From Lentinus brumalis (Eukaryota; Basidiomycota; Agaricomycetes; Polyporales; Polyporaceae): a stretch of DNA of 64,000 nucleotides. The stretch spans positions 452,926 to 516,925 of the forward strand of contig MARA01000032.1 of the NCBI GenBank assembly GCA_001792895.1, given 5' to 3'. Both the position numbers and the translations under genes were made by a program. Below, in pieces: positions 58,632 to 64,000 of this stretch (position 1 is the stretch's first letter; each line of letters begins with the position of its first letter). A model generated the notes under the pieces. The model was not told the DNA's origin and did no database searches. It was given only the letters and a program-made list of their open reading frames with translations.

Positions 58632-58944
58632 GAAGGATCGGAGACGGGGAACTCCTCAGGAGGGCGTGCGGATAGCGCGGAGGGCGCGCTGCGTCGACGG
58701 AGCGCCCGTAGAATAGTCCTAAAGCGGAAATAAAGTTACTCGTTTCGGCATGACAGCGGATGAACTCCGTTGACGGCGAAGGCGCGGTGACGTCGCGAAG
58801 CCCGGTGCTTCCTGATTGTTTGACCTTCGTTCGTGATTGAGGACGCGAAATTTTTTGCCTCCGAGGCTCCCTTAAAGACCTGCCGTCGGGCGCGTTCGGT
58901 CGCTCGTGCTCCTTGACCGCTTCCTCCCTCCTCGACGCTTCAAC

Positions 58945-60948
58945 ATGGCAGCCCCTCTCTCTCCTAACGTCGACCTCAGCGACCCCGAGGACTTCACCAA
59001 CGCCTCGAACTTCGCCTCCTTCGTCGAGGGCTTCGTCCTGGACGAGCTGCACCCCTACTCGGGCCGATACTACGGGGAGGCCGCGGAGCACTTCCTCCGC
59101 TACCTGGTGAGTTTCGCCCTGTTTGTCGGAGCCATCGGGGGCCAACCGGGCGGTCGACTGAATCCTCTAGGAGGCCGCGCCTTCCGAACCCAGCGGGGAA
59201 TACCGGTCCCGCTTTCCCGCGTTTTGGGGGACGTTCAGCGAGCACGCCCCCCGGAGCTCCAGCGGGAGTTCTTCCGCAAGTGCAGCCAGGCGGTCCTGGC
59301 CCGGGACGCGGACTTCCTCCGCGCGCAAGTCCAACTCCACCAGGAAGGCATCAAGAACGCCGAGGCCCGCTTCCAGGAAGTGTCGCGCCGCGTCAAACCC
59401 GGTCGGCGGAACACTCCCGCGGACGTCGCGGAGGCTCGGGACTTGGAGCACGAGCTGAAGCTGGCGCGGAGCCGGCTTGAGGTCTACCAGAAGGCGGAGA
59501 CCGCCGTCTCGGACTACGGTACGTTCCTACGCCTCCGAGGCGTCCCTTTTTGCGCTAACCTCCGGCGTGTAGTGAACTTGCTCGCGAACGCGGACCCCTC
59601 CGAGCCTCGCGCTCTCGAATTTACGGACAAGGACAAGTACCTCCCGTTCGCCCCGGACGTCGTAGCGAAACTCTTCAGGATCTCGCCGCTTCCTAGCCCG
59701 CCGCCCGCACGCACGACTTCTCAAGGCCCCAAGACCCCGCAAGGGCGCAAGGCTCCGCAAGGGCCGAAGACTCCGCAGGGTTCGAAGGCTCCGCCGGGTC
59801 CGAAGACGCCGCAGGGGCAGAAGCCTCCGCAGGACGACGGCGGCGATGAGGACGCTGAAGGTTCCAGCGAGGACGACGAGCTCGCCAGCACGACGCAGGA
59901 ACCCCAGCCCAGTGGCAGCAAGAAGCGCAAGCCCGCCAGTGGCTGGCCGGCGCAGCGGCAGGAAGAAGCCCAAGACCGACCCCACGAGCGGCTCGGAGGA
60001 GGGAGTGCTGCTCTCCTTCGAGGGACCAGTAAGTCTCCGCTCGTTCCTGCCGTGGCGATCGTTTGCTAACTTGTAGGACCTTAGTGCGACCTCTGTCGCT
60101 CGAAGGGGGGCCGCTGCCTCCCGTCGGGGAAGGTCGGCCTCTGCCAGAAGTGCAAGAAGGACGCGCAAGGGTGCCGGTGGGCCGGCTCCAACGTCTTCGG
60201 CGAGATGTCCTGTAAGTCCGTCCTCTTCTCTGCCTTCCGCGGTGGCTGACCCTTAGCGTTCGATAGGGAACCGCAAGACCATCGCCCTCTTCAACGGCGA
60301 GGGCTGGGTCCCTATCCCCGGCACCCCCGACATTCGCTACATGGCCGTCCGGTTCATCGCGATCTTCGAGCGGGACCGGCCGCGTTTCCGGGTCGTCGAC
60401 CAGGACGCGCTCGCTGAGCGGCTGCGAGCTCTCGGTCTGCCCGACGCCATCGCGCCCACTGCGATCCCTGCGGACTTCGCTCCGACCGTCGAGCCCGCGG
60501 AGGTCGCGGCCTTCCGCGACAAGCACAAGGGCTGGGCGGTCTTCAAGGTCCTTCCCTGGAACGCGCCCGCTCCTACTGCGCCTCCGACGACTCCTGCCGG
60601 GACTGCGGGGACCTCCTTGCCTGCGGGGGTCTCGTTCTCCGCTCCCTTCTCGGTCCCCTACCAGGGGGACTTGTCCGGACTCTCGCCGTTCGACCGGCTG
60701 GTCGCGGAGAACCGGCTGGAGGCCAACCGGCTGGTGTACGACATCTGGGGAAGGCCCACGAGCTCGTCGCTCGGATGACGCGGGAGAAGGAGCTCACCGG
60801 AGAGACCTTCGGGAAGTATCGGTCGGAGGAGGAGGGGGTGGAGCTGCCTCCCAAGATCAGCTTTTCGCGGCTCGCGGCGACGGACCCCGGACAGGACCTC
60901 GTCGCGAAGCTCCTCCGGTTCCGTGCTCCTGGGGGTGGGGACTCCTGA
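58945..60948 (+). CDS. Large protein with double Cys cluster, antisense to the gypsy element; several apparent frameshifts
   Basis: Not recognised as a named family. Start MAAPLSPNVDLSDPEDF at 58,945. Introns: 59,107-59,170, 59,520-59,573, about 60,030-60,077, about 60,212-60,267. N-terminal half is helical (SFVEGFVLDELHPYSGRYYG, ELQREFFRKCSQAVLARDAD). Then comes a Pro/Gln/Lys repeat region (KTPQG, KAPQG, KAPPG units, 59,730-59,830), an acidic patch and a basic patch. A cysteine block follows at 60,087-60,180: CDLC, GRCL, then GLCQKC, QGC. The rest includes KTIALFNGEGWVPIPGTP and a C-terminal helix ending GGGDS. The frame breaks at the C6 run 59,247-59,252, near 59,960 and near 60,748; each needs one base more. 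Stop 60,946-60,948. Confidence 0.6.
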
Positions 60949-61427
60949 TTGCTGCTTCGGACGCCTCGGACGGTCCTCCTGTGTCAGTAGCAGGAGCGTT
61001 AGTGGGCTTCGGTCGCGTTTGTACAGTAATAATTTTCTTGGTCTGTCCTTGTAGTCTCGAATGCTTTGTATATGCAAAGAAAATGAATGCTGTCTTGTTT
61101 TGAATTGGACTGAGTGGTAAGGATAGTGTGGTGCGCCGTAGGGGCAGAATTGTAAGTACTAGTGTCTAGATGTAAAGGAATGTTGTAACGCATCGGACGG
61201 GGCTCGGACGCCTCGGAGGCGCGATATGCCCGGTAGTTGGCCACGTAGGAAACCTGATAGGAAGGTCCGGAGAGGTAAAGGAATGTGAGACGACCCTTAG
61301 AGACTCGGAGAAAATTCGGACGGTAGTGCGGAAGGAGAATAGATTGTCATAGGGAAGGGAACGGGGGACGTAAGTAAAGGGCAACAGTAGGTATAGTTTC
61401 TCGTAATGTAGTGCTTGGCGCGGGATA
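60949..61427 (-). other. AT-richer spacer, possible LTR remnant
   Basis: In retroelement sense this follows polypurine tract 1. It shares short words with the 57-kb LTR candidate (for example CTACCGTCCGAA). No coding frame. It might be a second LTR, or the convergent 3' UTR region of pol and the antisense gene. Confidence 0.35.
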
Positions 61428-61469
61428 TCCCTCCCCTCCCCACTGAAATGTCGACTGTCCTCAGTCGAC
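61428..61469 (-). promoter_or_regulatory. Polypurine tract 1 with adjacent hairpin
   Basis: Minus-strand sense: hairpin GTCGACTG/CAGTCGAC with a 4-base loop (61,450-61,469), then ATTTCAGTGGGGAGGGGAGG. It lies about 30-70 bp beyond the pol stop at 61,498, where a gypsy polypurine tract is expected. Confidence 0.6.
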
Positions 61470-61497
61470 GCTTCCGTGGGCGCTAAACCCGGGGTGG

Positions 61498-64000
61498 TTA
61501 ATCCACGTCCTCGAAGTCCTCCTGCTCATCTACCTCCGTTGCTTCGATGATGCGGAGCTTGTCGTCGGAGACGTCGAGCGCACCGTCGGGCACGTAGATA
61601 GCTTCTCGGGCGAGGTACGGGATGAGTCGGAAGGCGGCGACGGGGCGGTCGAAGACGGCGCCGTTGAGTTCGGCGATGACATATGCTCCGCCGCGGTTCC
61701 GCTTGATGACCACGTAGGGGCCGAGGTAACGGGGGCGCATCTTGCGGTTGAGGGACTTTTCGATGGCGTATTGCGCATGAGGACGAGGCGTCCGCGCTCG
61801 AAGTTGAAGGACTTGATTGTCCGAGCGTGGTCCTGCTCGAACTTCTGCGCTGCCTCGACCCGCTGCTTGAAGACCGTAGAGCGGAGGAGGCTGAGCTGCT
61901 CCGGACGCTTCTGGAGTGCGATGGCGCGTCGGACGATGAGCTCGGCGGTCGATAGCATCTTGGTGGGTACCGGCATCAGGTAGGTCGCCTCAGCGATGTC
62001 GAATGGCATGATTGGGTTCGTCCCGGTGACCGCGAAGTACGGAGAGCAGCCTAGGCGTCGTCGGACGGTGACTCTGTCCGCCCAGAGGGTGGTGTATACT
62101 CGGGAGACCCATAGGGAGGCATCCCCGTCGCAGGCCTTGAAGAGGCCGTCCCGGACGTGGAAGTGCGGTCTTTCGACTATTCCGTTTGCCTGCGAATTGT
62201 AGCCGGAGATACGGATATGAAAGACGTGGTACTTCTTCGAGAGGTACTCGAGGGCGGCTATCCAGGGGGACCCGTTGTCGGACACGATCTCGGAGACCGC
62301 GCCCCACCGGCACAGGAGATCTTGGTAGAGCCAGTCGCCGATGACTTGCGCGGTCTGCGACTTGGACGCTCGGCCTTCGACCCAGGACGTAGTAGCGCAC
62401 CGCGTGGAAGAAGTGCTTGTAGGTCCCTGGCATATCCATAGAGTCGACGTGAACGCGGACCATCGGCGGAGCAGGGTACGGAATGGTCGGAGGGATGTGG
62501 ATACGAGTAGTCTGGCGGATCTGGCACAGGTGACAGCTACGGACGTACCAGGCAACGTCGGCTTCATTTCCGGCCACCAGAAACGTTCCGCGACGAAGGC
62601 TCGGGTCGCGTAGATTCCGCGGTGTCCGATGTAATCGTGCATTTCGACTAGGACCTGCGAGCGGATGTCCGGTGCGAGTACCCTCTTGTGGGCCCCGTCT
62701 TCTGAGGTGCGCCAAAGACGGCCCTCCTTGTCGACGAAGAAATCCTTGGCCCACTTCGAGAGTCGGGTGAACTCCCGGTCGTCGAGCTCTGACGGGCGCT
62801 CGCGAGACTTAACCACTCGCGCGCTAGCTCGAGGCGTCGGTCCATCTTCGCTGCAGCGGATGTCCGCGGAAACCGATCGTACGGTATCGGCGGGACCTCC
62901 GGTAGCTTCGCGGACGTTCCGCTGGTTTGCTGCATGAGGATGGTGAAGGAGGGCGCGTCCGGTGCGGCCGGTGCGCGTAGCGGGGCGTCGGACAAACGGA
63001 GCGTCGGAGGAGGGTTGACCAAGTGCATCATGCTATAGAGCCGGTCGATCCAGTCGTCGAAGTCATCGTCCGGCTCGGGCGTGTCTCCCGGCTGAGGCGG
63101 ACGCCTCGACAGACCGTCGGGGCCGTGGTGTACTCCGGGTACGTGGACTAGGGTGAAGTGGAAGGTTGTGATGGAGACTATCCAGCGGTTCATCGAAGCG
63201 GACGGGGCGTAGTCGGGGTGCCGGAGCATACCCTCGATGTAGCGGGCGTCGACTTCGACGACAAGGTTGCGGACCCGATCAGGTGGAACCGGAGTGCGCG
63301 GAGTGTCCGGTAGAGTCCGTAAAGCTCGAGCTTGGCCTGCGAGAAGCGGGCTTCGCGCTCGTTGAGGGTTATAGAGCCGAAGCGATTGTAGTAGCGGATT
63401 TTGGGTCGTTGATGTCTTGTTGGGCGAGGTGGTAGCCCACGGCGATGTAGGAGGTGTCGACGGCCAGGATGACAGGAGCGTCGGACTCGTAGTCGAGCGG
63501 ACGGAGGGCGGGGGAGTCCAGGAGAGCCTGCTTGAGGTCCGCCATCGCCTGTAGCTGCTCCGCCCCGAACTCGAAAGGAACATCCTTCCGAGTTAGCTTG
63601 ACCAGGGGGTTAGCTCGCTTGGCGAAGTCCTTGATGAAGATGCGGGCCACCCCGACCGTTCCGAGGAAGGCCCGGACCTCCGAGAGGTCCTTGCACGGTC
63701 CCCAGTTGGCGATGGCTTCGGTGCGCTTGACGTCGGGCTTACGCCCTTCCGGAGTACAGAAGTGCCCGATGGCTACGAACTCCGGTGGTCCTATGTTCGC
63801 CTTAGTCCCGGAGAACGTCCCGCCGGCATGCTTGACCCGCTGAACGCAACGGTTGACGTCCGGTAGATGTTCCCAGAAGTACCTTCGGACTCCCGGATTC
63901 GCCGGGATCATCTCCACCCTCCTACGGCAACCTTGTACTGGTCCGCGGGGCCCTTGACCGTAACATCGTCGATATAGGGAAGGGTTACGTGCGGGATCTC
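61498..64000 (-). pseudogene. Ty3/gypsy pol polyprotein (RT-RNase H-integrase), 5' part outside window, frame-broken
   Basis: Order RT, RNase H, integrase identifies Ty3/gypsy. In the minus direction: YIDD box of reverse transcriptase (63,964-63,975), GHFCTPEGRKPD and FLGTVGVARIFIKDFA of the RT thumb/connection, DYESDAPVILAVDTSY and LNEREARFSQAKLELYGL of RNase H, VPGVHHGPDGLSRRP. The integrase zinc domain has HDYIGHRGIYATRAFV and CHLC. The catalytic Asp in VHVDSMDMP, Asp in EIVSDNGSP and Glu in SQANGIVERPHF are all present. The C-terminal barrel is MRPRYLGPYVVIKRNRGG, stop at 61,498. At least six one-base frame changes (near 63,400, 63,277, 62,812, 62,570, 62,400, 61,765) break it. Gag, protease and the first RT part lie to the right of the window. 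Confidence 0.93.

Overview
The window reads as nuclear DNA of an Agaricomycete (Basidiomycota), probably a wood-associated lineage such as Polyporales. The basis is GC-rich coding sequence, genes cut by many short (about 45-75 nt) GT-AG introns, Agaricomycete families (a DUF6535 membrane protein, an expanded PIN/XPG-like nuclease family, F-box/LRR proteins, a P4-ATPase with a long tail), a split tRNA-Asn and a Ty3/gypsy retrotransposon. The species cannot be fixed from the sequence alone.

Positions 1-35,150 are ordinary gene-dense chromosome. In order: an XPG/PIN nuclease (-, runs off the left edge, with a minisatellite-coded tail), a mitochondrial dicarboxylate-type carrier (+), a Zn2Cys6 transcription factor (+), an F-box protein (-), a type I metacaspase (-), a DUF6535 membrane protein (+), a UTP16/BUD21-like nucleolar protein (+), a secreted SMP-30/lactonase-like enzyme (-), a second F-box protein (+, one apparent frameshift), a DNF-type phospholipid flippase (+), a split tRNA-Asn(GTT) (-) and a membrane-anchored aspartic protease (+, two apparent one-base lesions). 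These are housekeeping and signalling genes with no evident shared pathway.

Positions 36,150-56,720 are a tandem segmental duplication. Unit 1 (36,150-45,425) and unit 2 (45,630-56,720) have the same order of parts: a tyrosine/dual-specificity phosphatase gene (-), a stretch of spliced-looking unidentified sequence, a small TATA-driven spliced gene (-), and a second unidentified spliced stretch. Unit 2 carries two clean insertions whose empty sites survive in unit 1: a 266-bp TA-flanked MITE and a 1,596-bp element with inverted termini and a 24-bp minisatellite. Net of these the units are almost equal in length (about 9.2-9.3 kb). Identity is mosaic: the phosphatase and the small-gene region are nearly identical between units, while other parts have drifted and carry indels. 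Several unit 2 genes look dead.

Positions 56,720-64,000 are retrotransposon territory. On the minus strand is a Ty3/gypsy pol (reverse transcriptase YIDD box at the right edge, RNase H, integrase) riddled with one-base frameshifts. Left of its stop are two polypurine tracts (near 61,430 and 57,760), each next to a hairpin whose stem differs in sequence but keeps pairing. Between them, on the opposite strand, lie two intron-containing genes: a 224-aa Glu/Arg-rich protein and a larger protein with a double Cys cluster. This antisense gene pair inside or beside a gypsy element is the best candidate for something undescribed. Because many one-base losses recur from 33 kb onward, assembly error must be separated from real decay.
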